Shown here: positions 39,521 to 52,299 of the stretch, piece by piece
Numbering within the stretch: the stretch's first letter is position 1
Layout: the number at the start of each line of letters is the position of its first letter
Source of the DNA: Symsagittifera roscoffensis
Lineage: Eukaryota; Xenacoelomorpha; Acoela; Convolutidae
Length of the DNA stretch: 64,000 nucleotides
Reading direction: 5' to 3'
Assembly: GCF_963678635.1 (NCBI RefSeq)
Contig: NC_087066.1
Span: 44,689,624 to 44,753,623 of the forward strand
Made by a program: the position numbers and the translations under genes
The notes under the pieces: generated by a model
What the model saw: the letters and a program-made list of their open reading frames with translations, nothing else
Databases searched by the model: none
What the model was told of the DNA's origin: nothing

Positions 39521-40977
39521 TATAATACTGAAGTTTTGTATGATGACCCTTACATATATCAAATCGCGGGAGTTAGCTAATAAACACATGTATCGGTAAA
39601 CTCGAACTCCAAAAAAATTCGGTGCCAAAATTTTTTGACACTTACCATCTTACTATCTCGAACCCGCAAATCAACTCTCTATCCTAAAACATTGGGGACC
39701 GCCGAACACATACTACTGAGCAGGCTTACAACAGCTTATTCCAATAGCTCAGAAACTTCATAGCTTTTTTTAATAGCCTAATTTGGGCCAAAGTTTTTTT
39801 TGAGTAATTCAGCTAACTTTTGAAACCAAAAATTTTGAAAATTTGAAATATTTCAAAAATAATATAAAAAAATGTTGAAAACATCTTTGAGTTTTTTTTC
39901 TAGTCATTTTCCATAGAAATTGTTTTCCAAATTGATTAGTTTAGTAAGAGTTTCGATTATTCCTAAGGCTTACTTTTTGTTCAAATTCTTTTATCACAAC
40001 ACGCAGAAAAAACTACACTAATTTGAAAAAAAAACTTTTTTGCTTTATAAATTTCAGACCATTGTGGGAACATTCCGTGCTTCTTGGGCCCGTAACCGGC
40101 TATCCTTGTTTTGCTTTCCTTTGTTTTTCACGCAAAATCAAGTAACAAAAATCATAATCGGAATGAGTCAAGAGATATGTTACATTGAAGCCCTTCTATT
40201 TGTGTTCGAAATACATTTTTAGACTTTCAAAAAACTCTCGCAACATTTACAAAAACTGGCCTGAACTTTTTGAGTTTCAATTCAATTTCGAGCGAGTAAA
40301 GCAAGCGAGCAGGCTAATTAAAATGGAATACACATTTGTTTCATTCCAGTTATATCAAGCTTAGAAGTTTTTTTAACGCCGTTTTAGGAACAAAAACTTC
40401 AAAATTTCATATAACTTCTATAAACACATAATTGTTTTAAAAACTTTTAAATGATTTTTGATAATAAATTTTTTCCAGTCATTTTTGACAGGAACGGTTG
40501 TCCAGGTTGCCTTCGTTACTAAGACTACCAAATTTTCCACGACTGTCAAATAAATATTTGTCTAAGTTCTAGGCTTTCGATTGATTTTTTTTAAACACAC
40601 AACATACAAAAAACGAAATGACTGTCAACAAGATGACTAATTGTACATCACTTTGTAGAGAATATTAAAAAATTGGTTTTGGTTTCCAACAAAATTGAAC
40701 TAAATGCCTCAAAAATTTGACAATTTGGTCTGACAGGGCGAGGATAAGGTGAGCCAGTTAGACCCCTGAAAATCAATTACCGCTCCCATATATCAAACAT
40801 TATGAAACCATGTATTATTCAGTTTTAAATTAGGCTGGACACCTGAATGCTCATTTTTTTAAGAAACAACTTTTGAAAAAATACTATGAAAACATATGGT
40901 TTGTTTTTTAAACAACCTAGTGAGTCACGTATGACTCATGTTTTCAAACAATCGGGGCATCTCACTGTTTCTCTGCA
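39521..40977. other. No gene seen
   Basis: AT-rich sequence with poly-A/T runs. Open frames are short and unlike known proteins. Confidence 0.4.
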
Positions 40978-40978
40978 G

Positions 40979-41052
<74 letters not shown>
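40978..41052. repeat. (CA)n-(TA)n microsatellite
   Basis: A short CA run followed by about 28 TA units. Confidence 0.97.
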
Positions 41053-41056
<4 letters not shown>

Positions 41057-41304
41057 TATGAAACTGTCAGCAAGATGACTAATTGTAAATGACTTTATAG
41101 AGAATATTAAAAACTTAGTTTTGGTCTCCAACAGCATTTGTCTTCCAGCTCTTAAAGCAAATTAAAAGAAAATTAAAACGCAATGTCTAAAAATTGGAGA
41201 CATTTTGTTCTAAATTAATCATAATCACATGAACCGATTTGAATTGGCGTTTGAATACAAATAGATTTTTGCTAATTTCAAATTTGATCTCATGAGATTA
41301 ATCC

Positions 41305-41420
41305 GCGGCGGTTGCGGTTTTGTCGCGCCGGTTGCGGTTCACATTTTTTTGGTTGCGCCGGTCGCGGTTAATTTTCCTTCGGTCGCGCCGGTCGCGGACA
41401 CATTGCCTTGGTCCGCAAAC
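41305..41420 (+). repeat. GC-rich minisatellite around GCGCCGGTYGCGG
   Basis: Three to four imperfect units of about 33 bp (gtcgcgccggttgcggtt, ttgcgccggtcgcggtt, gtcgcgccggtcgcgg). They stand out in otherwise AT-rich DNA; the GC content suggests a CpG-rich insertion. Confidence 0.75.
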
Positions 41421-41849
41421 TCTGAACTGCACTCGGAAAATACCAAAGTTTGGTCGCGACCATCTGATCATAAAAGCACAATCTCGACCCGGGCAGTGAT
41501 CTTCGTGAGTGCACCAGTATATCACTTTGTATCACAATGCTGGCAGATGAGTTCTTAAAAAACGTTTAGTTTTTCAGAAATAAATGTTTGTTAATATTTT
41601 TGTTAAAATCGGTTTGTTAATAATTTTTCATTATGGGAAATTATTTCCAAAGTAATTGGAAACTTTCAAGTTTTTCTCAGAACTTTTACTGATTTAGAAA
41701 GAAAAGGTATCAATTGAAAAACGGCCTGCTCACCTGGGCGCCTCTATACTCCCTTAGAGCGTCTTTTTAGTTAACTACTCTGTCTACAGCCTTCGAAAAA
41801 GTCTGTGGAGGAATACTTCACCCATATTTTTGACTTTTTTCCGTTTTTA

Positions 41850-41952
41850 AAGGTTGTTAGGTTGTTTTTAAACAACCTAATAAGGGGGCATGTAAGGTTG
41901 TTTTTAAACAACCTAATAAGGGGGCATTTCTTAAAATGCCCCCTTATTAAAT
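41850..41952. repeat. Tandem hairpin units with AGGTTGTTT/AAACAACCT arms
   Basis: AGGTTGTTT-tt-AAACAACCT followed by AATAAGGGGGCAT occurs twice in tandem (from about 41862 and 41893). A larger inverted pair AATAAGGGGGCATTT and AAAATGCCCCCTTATT follows at 41919-41950. This looks like a foldback element or its internal ends. Confidence 0.65.
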
Positions 41953-43216
41953 CTGAGTTTTTTGACACCGAAAACTATGGCCCTCGCAAAAGCAAAAGTT
42001 TTGAGTTTTTTACCGTTTTTCAAAGTAATTGATTTTTCTCGAGACCTAAGACTTTGGGTGCAATCGAAATTACAGTTTACGTGAACTGCTTTTGCATAAG
42101 CGACTACTACTAACCTTTTCACACAAAAAATCTATAATTCTCTGAAATGTGACTTTTTGATTTAGTGACCGTTTTGGACTTTTCTGGCTAACTATTGTGC
42201 CGAATCTGATATCATAGGTTTAATTTAAAAACAATTTTTCGAATAATTTTATAATTGAGTATGCCCAGCTTGTTCAAAAAAAAAGTTCTTCAAACAAGTG
42301 ATTGTTTTAAAACAATTACAGTTTTTTGGAAACATTTTGATTTTACGCGAAAAAAACCGTGTCAATTTTCAGGTTGTGTTCAATCGAGAAACTTGTTTTG
42401 GAATTGTTAAATGCTTAAGCTGCCACAACTTGCTTTCTCCAGAAAAAATATGGAAATTAGAAAATGTTTTTACCGTTTTTTAGAACTTTGGAACGCTTTT
42501 TTTTAGAAACTTTTTAATTTTATGAAATTTTAAGCAATCAAATATGAGATGAAAAGTTCAATTGAAAGGACCGGTTGCTATAATTGCTCCTGCAGATGCG
42601 GCGATTCCATAATTTTTTGTTTAAAAAATGTTATGTTTCTGGAAAAATTAATAATTTCAATTTTTTTTATTCCTACTTATTTTTGGTACTGAAACAACCA
42701 AGGTTTTCAGCAAAGTCCATTTTTTGAAATCATATTTTTCACTCCGCGTCATTATAGCAAACTCATTCCATATCAAACACGTACCGCCAGCTTTAGCTCG
42801 GCCCCTACTTGTTTTTTATGGGGGCATACAAAAATTTTGGTTCCCCTTGTTTTTTTTTCAACAATTAATATATATATTTTTCGACTTATGTTTTTAGATG
42901 TTCATGTTATACCGCAAGTTGAGCGACACTGCGCTTGGCCCCTGTGTTTCGCCTTATCGCCTTTGTATCATTCAGTTTCTTTTTTACCTAAACTTTCAAA
43001 TATGATGAAATTCTTTCGCAAAAAATCGGTGTATTAACAGTTCGACCTTTTGATGGATTGTAAGCTTTTAGTTTTAACTTGTTTGTTTTCTGACTTTTTG
43101 CCATCTTATGACATATCGGTATCTAGCAGTAAAGTTTGTTTTCAACGGATCGGAAGTTGATCTAAAACACAACCTTAGGTAGACTTGCACTCAAAATTAA
43201 CAGCGAACATTACCAG
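41953..43216. other. No gene seen
   Basis: AT-rich with only short open frames of low complexity. Confidence 0.4.
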
Positions 43217-44270
43217 GAATTCAGTAAACGGATTATCGATTACTCTGCCAGGTAACTGGATACCCTGAGATTCAGAAAAGTTTATCCCAATGTGAAACCG
43301 AGCTACCTAAAATAACTTATTCTGGACAACGCGCCCCCAGATCCGGAACTCTTTGAGAATTTTCCAGAAATTGTGGAGAGACTGATTATGCCGGGAGTGA
43401 CTCATTGGCACCATCAAAACTTCTACGCCTATTTTCCCACAGGTGAACTCTGGTTTTTAATTATGACAAATAAAGGTGGTTTATTGACATAAGCTACGTG
43501 GTTTGTTTATCTGAAAAGATTATAAATACCAAATTTTTTCGGAAACAGAAAAAACCAATGAAAAGCTTACGCAGCCAAGCATTAATCAAAAAGACTTCTT
43601 TCTCAAAAATTTTAAACCAAAATTAAAATCTCATAACTTCCTTACAATGATGGAACCAACCATGTCAGTTTTTTTTTGTATTTATGGAATCATAATTGTT
43701 TAACTGTAGTAATTCAGCTAATTTAATTTACTTGGATGTACACTTACAGTTGGATATAACTCCTTCTTTTTTGAGACATTCTGGGTGTCGTCTCAGAGAC
43801 TCTGGGCTTCCAGTCCCGCCTGCACTGAGCTGAAAAGTGTGATCATGGACTGGCTGGCCAAGGAGATTGGACTACCAGAACATGTAAGCAGCCACTCCCT
43901 ATCCATCTCTAGGTTTTATAGTTCATTCAACTCTCGTAACAAAAAAAAAACGATAATAGCTGATCAAAACTTAGCCTGGGCTCGCAAATTGCCTCTCAGA
44001 TGATTCTAATCTAGAAAAAGTACATTTAATGTTTCCCATTATAGCGAATTATACAAAGACCTTGGTGTTACCAAAAAAAATCATATTTTATTGGGGCTGT
44101 TTCTAGTAATAGCTGCTGAAGTGGGGTCTTTTGTGGGAAAGAGACAACTTTGTACTTTGTTAAGTTCTGGTCTTCATCTGACTCAGGGGGAGGAGTGGTG
44201 ATTCACTCTACTGCTAGTGAGGCCACAATGTTCGTCGCCAGAGACAGAGATATCAAAGATGGAAGTGACA
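43217..44270 (+). pseudogene. Aromatic-L-amino-acid decarboxylase family, N-terminal exons (degraded)
   Basis: Exon 43217-43442 begins after a CAG acceptor and ends at a GTGAAC donor. It encodes EFSKRIIDYSAR, two TAA stops, then PEIVERLIMPGVTHWHHQNF and YAYFPTG, the classic group II PLP-decarboxylase N-terminus. The next exon (about 43757-43883) has [20 protein letters not shown] and ends at GTAAGC. A third piece, about 44191-44265, has SGGGVVIHSTASEATMFVARD. Introns are retained, so this derives from a genomic duplicate, not a retrocopy. Stops and a frame change before WASSPACTE show that it is not functional. Confidence 0.85.
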
Positions 44271-45129
44271 CACTTACTTATTTTTCTCTTAAGCGATTCA
44301 ACTTTGATCCAGTATCACAAAAAAGGTCATAATTGAGCTCTCAAAAAACAGGTCTTCTCTCAACAAGCAGCGTGCCGAAGACGAGGGAGGAAGGAGGGGA
44401 TTTGTTTTATTTCTGGTCGCCAATTTTTCAAAGAGTCTTTTCGTTGCAGTTTTATGAACTATTTTTTGTCGTCATTTCTCTAAACTTTCCAAAAGGAAGA
44501 GTGCATTTGTCAAGGATATACCACTGTTCTAGAACTTCCAAGAAGAGAAAACGCAAAAAAAACTAAAATAAAACTTTTTTCTTCAAAAACAGCGCTGTTC
44601 TGGCAATTTGGCATATCTAATAAAAACTACTATAACTGAAGCCTAAAAAAGAGAAAAAAAATTTCAAAGAATAAAAAACCCCCAAAAAAGTTTCCAAACC
44701 TTTCCAAGAACATGTTGAATTCAACTCACGTCAAAATTTAAAAATACAGTTTCGCTTAGAAACAATCCGACTAAAGAGTTCAAAAACTCCTCAATTCTCT
44801 GCAATAATTCAACATGACAATTTTTCGACACCATTGTTCATCGATGGCACTATTTTGCAAATTATTTCATGCTGCTCACTTGATAATCTCAAGTAAGAGT
44901 AATATTCATAAGAATATATATGAGTTACGGTTGACACAACGTACTGGCAACGCTCAAGAATACATCATCATAAAAAAAAGCGAAAAAAATTTTTACACGT
45001 TTTTTTTGTTAAGCTGGAAATGAGCGAAAAAGAAATTTTTATAACGTTTTGAAAAAATGAGTGTACGTTTTGGGCGATTAACTCATTTTTCGCTGAAAAT
45101 CAGTCTCAAAAGGAAAACTGAAAGAACCC

Positions 45130-45400
45130 TGTAACCAGGGGCGGATCTAAGTTTTTCTTGATGGCTGAAGGGGGCTGATTTCTGTTTTTAGGCCGATCAA
45201 ATTTATAATTGGGTATAAGACGCCAAAGAGGCCTTTAGAAAAATTTTAGGCTTGTTCGGCCGAAAATGGATGTCATAAGTTATTACTACAGGGGCGACCA
45301 TTTGGTTGATGAGGGAGTCGAGTTCATCATCGAGGGGTGTCCGATCCCCCAATTCAACCCCCACCATCTGATTCCACTCCTGCTATAACCCCAAGGAACT
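45130..45400. repeat. Repeat tip with GGGGCGGATCTA
   Basis: The word AGGGGCGGATCTAAG at about 45138 recurs as AGGGGCGGATCTAGG at about 45880. Both begin similar G-rich stretches, as seen at the ends of dispersed animal repeats. No ORF. Confidence 0.45.
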
Positions 45401-45899
45401 TATTAATAAAGCAACATTACTTAAGATTTTAATAAAAAAGCTCCTACATAGGAAACATTTAACGTCGGGACAAAATGTCGCAGCTCATTTATATCAACTT
45501 TTTTTGTTCTATAGGAAAATGTGATTTCGATTTGATACTGATTCAGTTCGACTGTTCAGCTGTCTGGATCAAATACAAGGTCAAACTGGCTAGTGCATTG
45601 ACCCGTTGCATTGGTTGACCCGTTGCATCTGCAACATGAGAAAAAATCATCGCAACCTGTTGATTTCGGTCACTGGTAAATACCAGTGGGTCTCATTTTT
45701 TTTACAATCAAAAACGTTTACTTCCTTTAACAGGACATGAATTTTTAAACAAAATTCAAAATGATCAGCTGTGTAACAACGTTCCGCTATTTTTTTTAAA
45801 CATAAAAATAATTTTAATTTAAATGCAAATAGACCCTTCTAAACCACGTATGTTTAGGCCTACTGAAAGCCTGAAAGCCAGGGGCGGATCTAGGATTTG

Positions 45900-47580
45900 C
45901 TCGAGGGGGGAGCGGAATTCAGAGTTTTGGCGCCCCTGTTTTCTAAGACAAACAAATTGATCTTCCAAGCTCTCCCACAGCACTATAAAGACCCCATGTT
46001 TACCAAATTTTCTGCGTCGCAGGCAAATTTTTGAAAACACATGTCAAAAAGGCATCATAAGGCACTTTTTGGGAAATGTTGACCAAAAACTGCTTTTTTT
46101 CGGCGCCCGCTTCCCCCGCAGTATTAGTATACTTTGGCGAAGGCGCCTTGAAAAACTTTAGGGTCCGTCAGGCAAAAATGGATATCTCAAATAAGTACAA
46201 AGGGTGGGGGACCCTTTGGGTCCGCATTTGGTCAAATCTTCCTCCCTAAATCTATTTCTGCTGATAGCTCCTCTTGCGATTTGCAGGAACCACAGTTATC
46301 GTACTTCTGAATCCAACTTGATTCTTTGATAATCTTCAAAATTTTACTATTAGTTCAAAATCAGCTACAGTAAGGCCGCATCATTTGTTGATTTAAGCAT
46401 GACCACTACTAGCTTAATTTATCTAAATTGAAAATTCTTTTATTTAAAAGTGCCATTTACTGAAACTTTCCGTTTTTAAAAAACAATGTTTTCTTAAATT
46501 AATTTGACTCAGAGAAAAAGTAACAATGAATTTATACTCGCGCTGTCATCCCCAATTTCAAGCCGCCTTGACGCGACCTTTTTTTTCTCGACAAGAGAAG
46601 TTTTTATATTTAGGCGGAAGATTCTGCTCTCTTAAACTCTGGATAACTTTTCGAACATTCGGAGTCAACGCCTTTCAGAAACACATCCGGACTTCGATCC
46701 AGATGGCAGACTACTTCGCCAACTTAGTGACCAGCAACGACAACTTTGAGCTATTTCGACCATAGTCTATGGGACTGGTTTGCTTCCGGGCTAAAGTGAG
46801 CAACGACCAGAACAAAGAACTGCTAGCCAGATTGAAGGAACTAGAGAGATCCATTGGACGCCATGGGAGATTGATGAAGCTTATTTTCTGCGACTCGCAA
46901 TTTGTAGCATCCAGACTACGTAAAAAGATCTAGACAACGCATTCGAGCTCATCTTGAAGCTTTTCAAAGACTTATGAGAGACTCCAGACAAATAAGAAAA
47001 TGGATAGCATGTTTTAAATGAGCATGCGATATAGCATGCTGGGTATTAAAAAAATATTATAATCACTATTAATAAAAAAAACAAGCCCTCGTGGATCTGT
47101 AGCGTAGAGTTAGGGAGGGAGACCCGAAAAACAATAAGATATTCAAGCCTGGGAAGGGTCGGATGTTTTTAATTAACTTTTTCGTATACTAGTTAAATTG
47201 CATCCGCTGTAAAAATTGAGGCATGTTAGTTCCAAATGACTGGTACTGCTAATTCGTTATAATTGGCCTGCGTCACTTAGCAGTTATATAAATTCATATT
47301 TGGCGTGCATCTCTTAAGAAATTTTGTAGACTGAAAGTGTTATCCATTCAGTTTTGCCCAGAAGCGTTATCGGTCATATTTTTGCTTGTTTATGCGAAGT
47401 GCAGCTTCACATCTGTCTTAAAAAAACCATAGACTACAAGAAACAACAATTTTTTTGTTGTCGCTGGTCAATGTTTGTCTAGCTAGATATACATCATTCG
47501 AAATAACAAACTTTTATAAAAAGAAATAATTTTCAGTTGAAATTAACGAAATTAGGTTTTGCGGAGATACCCATGTGTCA
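45900..47580. repeat. Repeat block A containing a decarboxylase exon
   Basis: Sequence from TCCAAGCTCTCCCA(C/A)A through GATTTGCAGGAACCACAGTT, the decarboxylase exon, and the CTGTAGCGTAGAG(T/A)TAGGGAGG box. It recurs in order at 48460-50290, with an extra partial copy of its first part at 47950-48450. Confidence 0.75.
46560..46990 (+). pseudogene. Aromatic-L-amino-acid decarboxylase, C-terminal exon (copy A)
   Basis: LYLGGRFCSLKLWITFRTFG, then VNAFQKHIRTSIQMADYF and NLVTSNDNFELFRP, a TAG, then SMGLVCFRAKVSNDQNKELL. This matches the C-terminal domain of aromatic-amino-acid and histidine decarboxylases. The stop makes it a pseudoexon. It is in the same orientation as the N-terminal exons at 43.2-44.3 kb, so it is probably the same dead gene. 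Confidence 0.85.
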
Positions 47581-48459
47581 AGCCATCCCAAGTCCAACAG
47601 TCTTTGATATATTTTAAAAATCTTGAAGAATTCTGGTTAAATCTAGAAAAAAATCTTGACTGTTTTGGTCAGGTCTTGCCAAAGAATCTTGGAAGACATC
47701 AAAGATCCTTCAAGAAATATCGAAAAATCTTGAAGAGAAAAACAAATATTGCAAACTGTTTTGACATTTCGAAAAGAAGATGGGCGATTTTTTTTCAATA
47801 TATTTTTGGGCTTTTTTATTGAGGAAAAATCTAATATCTTATGGAAAAACAATGAACCATTCTCCAGAACTCTCACTTTTAAAAAGTAGGCTAAATATGA
47901 TTTCTACAAAATCAAATGAAACTATAAAAAATTCAAAAGTTTTTTCGCCCTTCTTTTGTCGCCCTAAGACATCCAAATTGATTTTCCAAGCCCGCCCAAT
48001 GCACTATAGAGGCCCCATGTTAACCAAACTTTCTGCGTGGCAGGCGAATTTTTGAAAACACAGGCCGAAAAAGGCATTATTGGGCACTTTTTGGAAAATA
48101 TTTACCAAAAAAATGGCGGTTTTTTGGCGCGCGCATCCTCCGCAAATATAGTATATTTTTGCGAAGGCGCCTTGAAGAAAGTTTAGGGTCAGTTCGCCAA
48201 AATTGGGTACCTCAAAACAGTACAAAGTTGGTGACTGTTTGGGTCCTCAATTGGTCAAACCTTCATCACTAAGTCCGTTCCTGCTGATAGCTCATCTTGC
48301 GATTTGCAGGAACCACAGTTATCGTACTTCTGAATCCAACTTGCATCTTAGATAATCTGCAAAATTTTACTATTAGTTCAAAATCAGCTATAGTAAGGCC
48401 GCATCAATTGTTGATTTAAGCATGACCACTAGTAGCTTAATTTTTTTCATCCTTGTTTT

Positions 48460-50290
48460 CTAAGACATCCAAATTGATTTTCCAAGCTCTCCCAATGCAC
48501 TAAAAAGACCCCATGTCAACCAAACTTTCTGCGTCGCAGGCAAATTTTTGAAAACACAGGCCAAAAAGGCAATATTAGGCACTTTTTTGAAAATGTTCAC
48601 CAAAAATTGCCCTTTTTTTTGGCACGCGCTTCCCCCGCAGTATAAGTATATTTTGGCGAAGGCGCCTTGAAAAGCTTTAGAGTCCGTCAGCCAAAGATGG
48701 ATATCTCAAATAAGTACAAAGGGTGGGGGACCCTTTGGGTCCGCATTTGGTCAAATCTTCCTCCCTAAATCTATTTCTGCTGATAGCTCCTCTTGCGATT
48801 TGCAGGAACCACAGTTATCGTACTTCTGAATCCAACTTGCTTCTTTGATAATCTTCAAAATTTTACTATTAGTTCAAAATCAGCTACAGTAAGGCCGCAT
48901 CAGTTGTTGATATAAGCATGACCACTAGTAGATAAATTTACTTAAATTGAAAATTCTTTTAATTAAAAGCTCTATTTACTGAAACTTTCCATTTTTTAAT
49001 AGCAATGCTCTCTGAAATAGTTTTGATTCAGAGGAAAAGCAATAAAAAACTTTATACTCTCGCTATCATCCCAAATTTTCAGCCGCTTTGACGCGACCAT
49101 TTTTTTCCTCGACAAGAGAACTTTTTATATTTAGGCCGAAGATTCCGCTCCCTTAATTTCTGGATCACTTTTCGAAGATTCGGAGTCAACGCCTTTCATA
49201 AACACATACGGACTTCGATCCAGATGGCAGACTACTTCGCCAACTTAGTGACCAGCAACGACAACTTTGAGCTATTTCGACCACATTAATGGGATTGGAT
49301 AGTTTTCGGGCAAAAATGGTCAATTACCAGAACGACGAACTGCTAGCAAGATTAAATGGAACTAGAGAGATCCTATTAACGACATCGAGGATTAAAGACA
49401 TTTATACGACTGACAATTTGTATCACCCCGACTACGCATAAAGATCTAGACATGCATTCGAGCTCATCTTGAAGCATTTCAAAGAGCTATGAGATATTCA
49501 AGGCTAATTAGAAAACGAATACTTTGAATTATTATTAGCATGCGATATAAGTTTAATACTTCTTTTATTGTATTACCCATTCATTTGTTGGGAATTATAG
49601 AGTAAGCATAGTATGAAATCTCTTTTTTTTTCACCTAAGTCGGGAATATAAGCGTTCACTTTAAAAAGGTTGAAGTTGATCAATAACAAGATGATATGTA
49701 CAGCCAATTTTAACAATTTTAAGGATATTAAAACTTTTGTATTACATTTAAAATTCAAGCCATCATGGATCTGTAGCGTAGAGTTAGGGAGGGAGACCCG
49801 AAACACAATAAGATATTCGAGCCTGGACAGGGTCGGATGTTTTTAATTAACTTTTTCGTATACTATTTAAATTGCATCCGCTGTAAAAATTGAGGCATGT
49901 TAGTTCAAAATGACTGGTACTGCTAATGCGTTATAATTGGCCTGCGTCAATTAGCAGTTATATAAACTCATAATTGGCGCGCATCTCTTAAAGAATTTTG
50001 TAGACTGAAAGTGTTATCCATTCAGTTTTTCCCAGAAGCGTTATCGGTCATATTTTTGCTTGTTTATGCGAAGTGCAACTTCACCTCTGTCCTAAAAAAC
50101 CATAGAGTACAAAAAACAACAATTTTTTTGTTGTAGCTGGCCAATGTTTATCTAGCTAGATATACATCATTCGAAATAACAACTTTTTATAAAAAGAAAT
50201 AATTTTCAGTTGAAGTTAATGAAGTTAGGTTTCGCGGAGATACCCATTTGTCAAGCCATCCCAAGTCCAACAGTCTTTGATATATTTTAA
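48460..50290. repeat. Repeat block C, duplicate of block A
   Basis: Collinear with 45940-47580, with substitutions and small indels. It includes a second decarboxylase pseudoexon and a second copy of the CTGTAGCGTAGAG box (about 49770). Confidence 0.75.
49090..49480 (+). pseudogene. Aromatic-L-amino-acid decarboxylase, C-terminal exon (copy C)
   Basis: Carries FWITFRRFGVNAFHKHIRTS and QMADYFANLVTSNDNFELF, followed by more frame changes than copy A. It shows that the exon was captured before the block was duplicated. Confidence 0.8.
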
Positions 50291-50529
50291 TTATCTTGAA
50301 GAATCCTGGCTAAACCTAGAAGAAAATCTTGGCTGCTTTGGCAAAATTTTGCCAAAGAATCTTGGAAGACATCAAAGATCCTTCAAGAAATATCAAAAAA
50401 TCTTGAAGAGAAAAACAAAGATAGCAAACTATTTTGACAATTTGAAAAGAAGATGGGCGATTTTTTTTTTTTTTATAATTTTGGGCCCTTTTTTTAGGAT
50501 AAATCTAATATTTCATGAAAAAAAAAATA

Positions 50530-52299
50530 ATTCTTCAGAACTCTCACTTTTTAAAAATTAGGCTAATTAAGATTATAAGAAAGTCAAATGAAACTATAAA
50601 ACAAAACTGCACAATGGAATTATAAACAATCGAGGAAACTTTGAGCACAACTATTAACCATCGCAATAAAAACCAGAGAAGAAAAATCAAAAAAAAACTA
50701 ATGAATAAAAGTCATAAGGCAATTTTAGGCAAACAGATAAAGTAATTTACCTCGCTAAAATAAGCGCCCACGAAAAAAAGGAACTAGCAATCAGTTTTTG
50801 GTCTGAAAAAATTTCAAAAAATATCAAAAATTCCCGAACAAGGATTTCAAAATTTTACTCAGAGAAAAAACCGTAAAAATACATAGATGGCCAGTTAAGT
50901 GGATTTTTGGGACAATCAACGAAAATGTTATAGGAAACAACTAAAGATTTGGAATGAAAACGACCTTCCTTTCAGAATGGACTCCTCGTTTTGCAAGTTT
51001 TATAAGATTGACAGTCTGCTTTAGAGTGTTCATGTGGGTATCAAAACCAAATAGGGAATTTCTCCTAAGCAGATTGAGTTTTACCGTTTACGCTTTACGC
51101 CTTGGCGTTTTCGTCACTAGCCAAGGTTTTTCTTGCAAGATAAACATTGAATACACAAGCAAAGCTTGTGTGATAGTATGAAATCTCTTTTTTTCCCACC
51201 AAAGTTGCGAATATTAGCGTTCACTTTAAAAAAGGTTGAAGTTGATCAATAACAAGATGATATGTACAGCCAGTTTTAACAATTTTAAGGATACTAAAAC
51301 TTTTGTATTACAAATAAAATTCAAGCCATCATGGTTCTGTAGCGTAGAGATAGGGAGGGAGACCCGAAACACAATAAGATATTCGAGCCTGGACAGGGTC
51401 GGATGTTTTTAATTAACTTTTTCGTATACTAGTTAAATTGCATCCGCTGTAAAAATTGAAGCATTCTTGTTCAAAATGACTGGTACTGCTAATGCGTTAT
51501 AATTAGCCTGCGTCACTTAGCAGTTATATAGATTCATATTTGGCGTGCATCCCATAAGAAATTTTGTAGACTGAAAGTGTTATCCATTCAGTTTTTCCCA
51601 GAAGCGTTATCGGTCATATTTTTGCTTGTTTATGCGAAGTGCAACTTCACCTCTGTCTTAAAAAAAACCATAGAGTACAAAAAACAACAATTTTTTTGGA
51701 AGTCAACACATAGATTTCGTGCAGAGGCCGAAATAGTAATCAATCTTGAAGCAAGCATCTATCAGCGATTAATGCGTACGTACAGCCCGTTAGCTTGAAC
51801 AAGCTCAGTGATTCGTAAACTTTTTTTGACTTTTTTGGGTTTATTTTGAAAAATGCTTCTGAGGCCACTGAACACGTTATTTTTAGTGACTAGTGACTCT
51901 ACTCTCACTGAAAATAAACCAACTTGACGTTCTTCTAGCCTTATCTGCCAATTGTTGTCTTGAAAAGACTCCAGAAGATGAATTTTATAAAAAAAATAAT
52001 TTTCAGTTTAAGTTAACGATATTAGGTTTCGTGGAGATACCCATGTGTCAAGCCATCCCAAGTCCAACAGTCTCTGTTATAGTTTAAAAATCTTGAAGAA
52101 TCCTGGTTAAATCTAGGAGAAAATCTTGGCTGTTTTGACAAGTTCCTGCCCAAGAATCTTGGAAGACATCAAAGATCCTTTAAGAAATAACAAAAAATCT
52201 TGAAGATAAAAACAAAGATAGCAAACTGTTTTGACAATTTGAAAAGAAGATGGGCGAATTTATGAGAATAAATCTAATATTTCATGAAAAAAAAAATAA
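50530..52299. repeat. Tandem array unit U1 (1769 bp)
   Basis: The unit starts at the TTCTCCAG/TTCTTCAG word at 50531 and next recurs at 52300. Open frames in it (e.g. 50954-51181) repeat exactly with the array; I regard them as passengers, with no recognisable protein family. Confidence 0.85.

Noticed and set aside
40925-41137. Frame with a run of Ile-Tyr dipeptides
   Set aside because: Translation of the TA/CA microsatellite only.
50954-51181. 75-aa frame conserved in three array units
   Set aside because: Conserved because the array units are recent duplicates; it is disrupted in U3 and has no recognisable domain.
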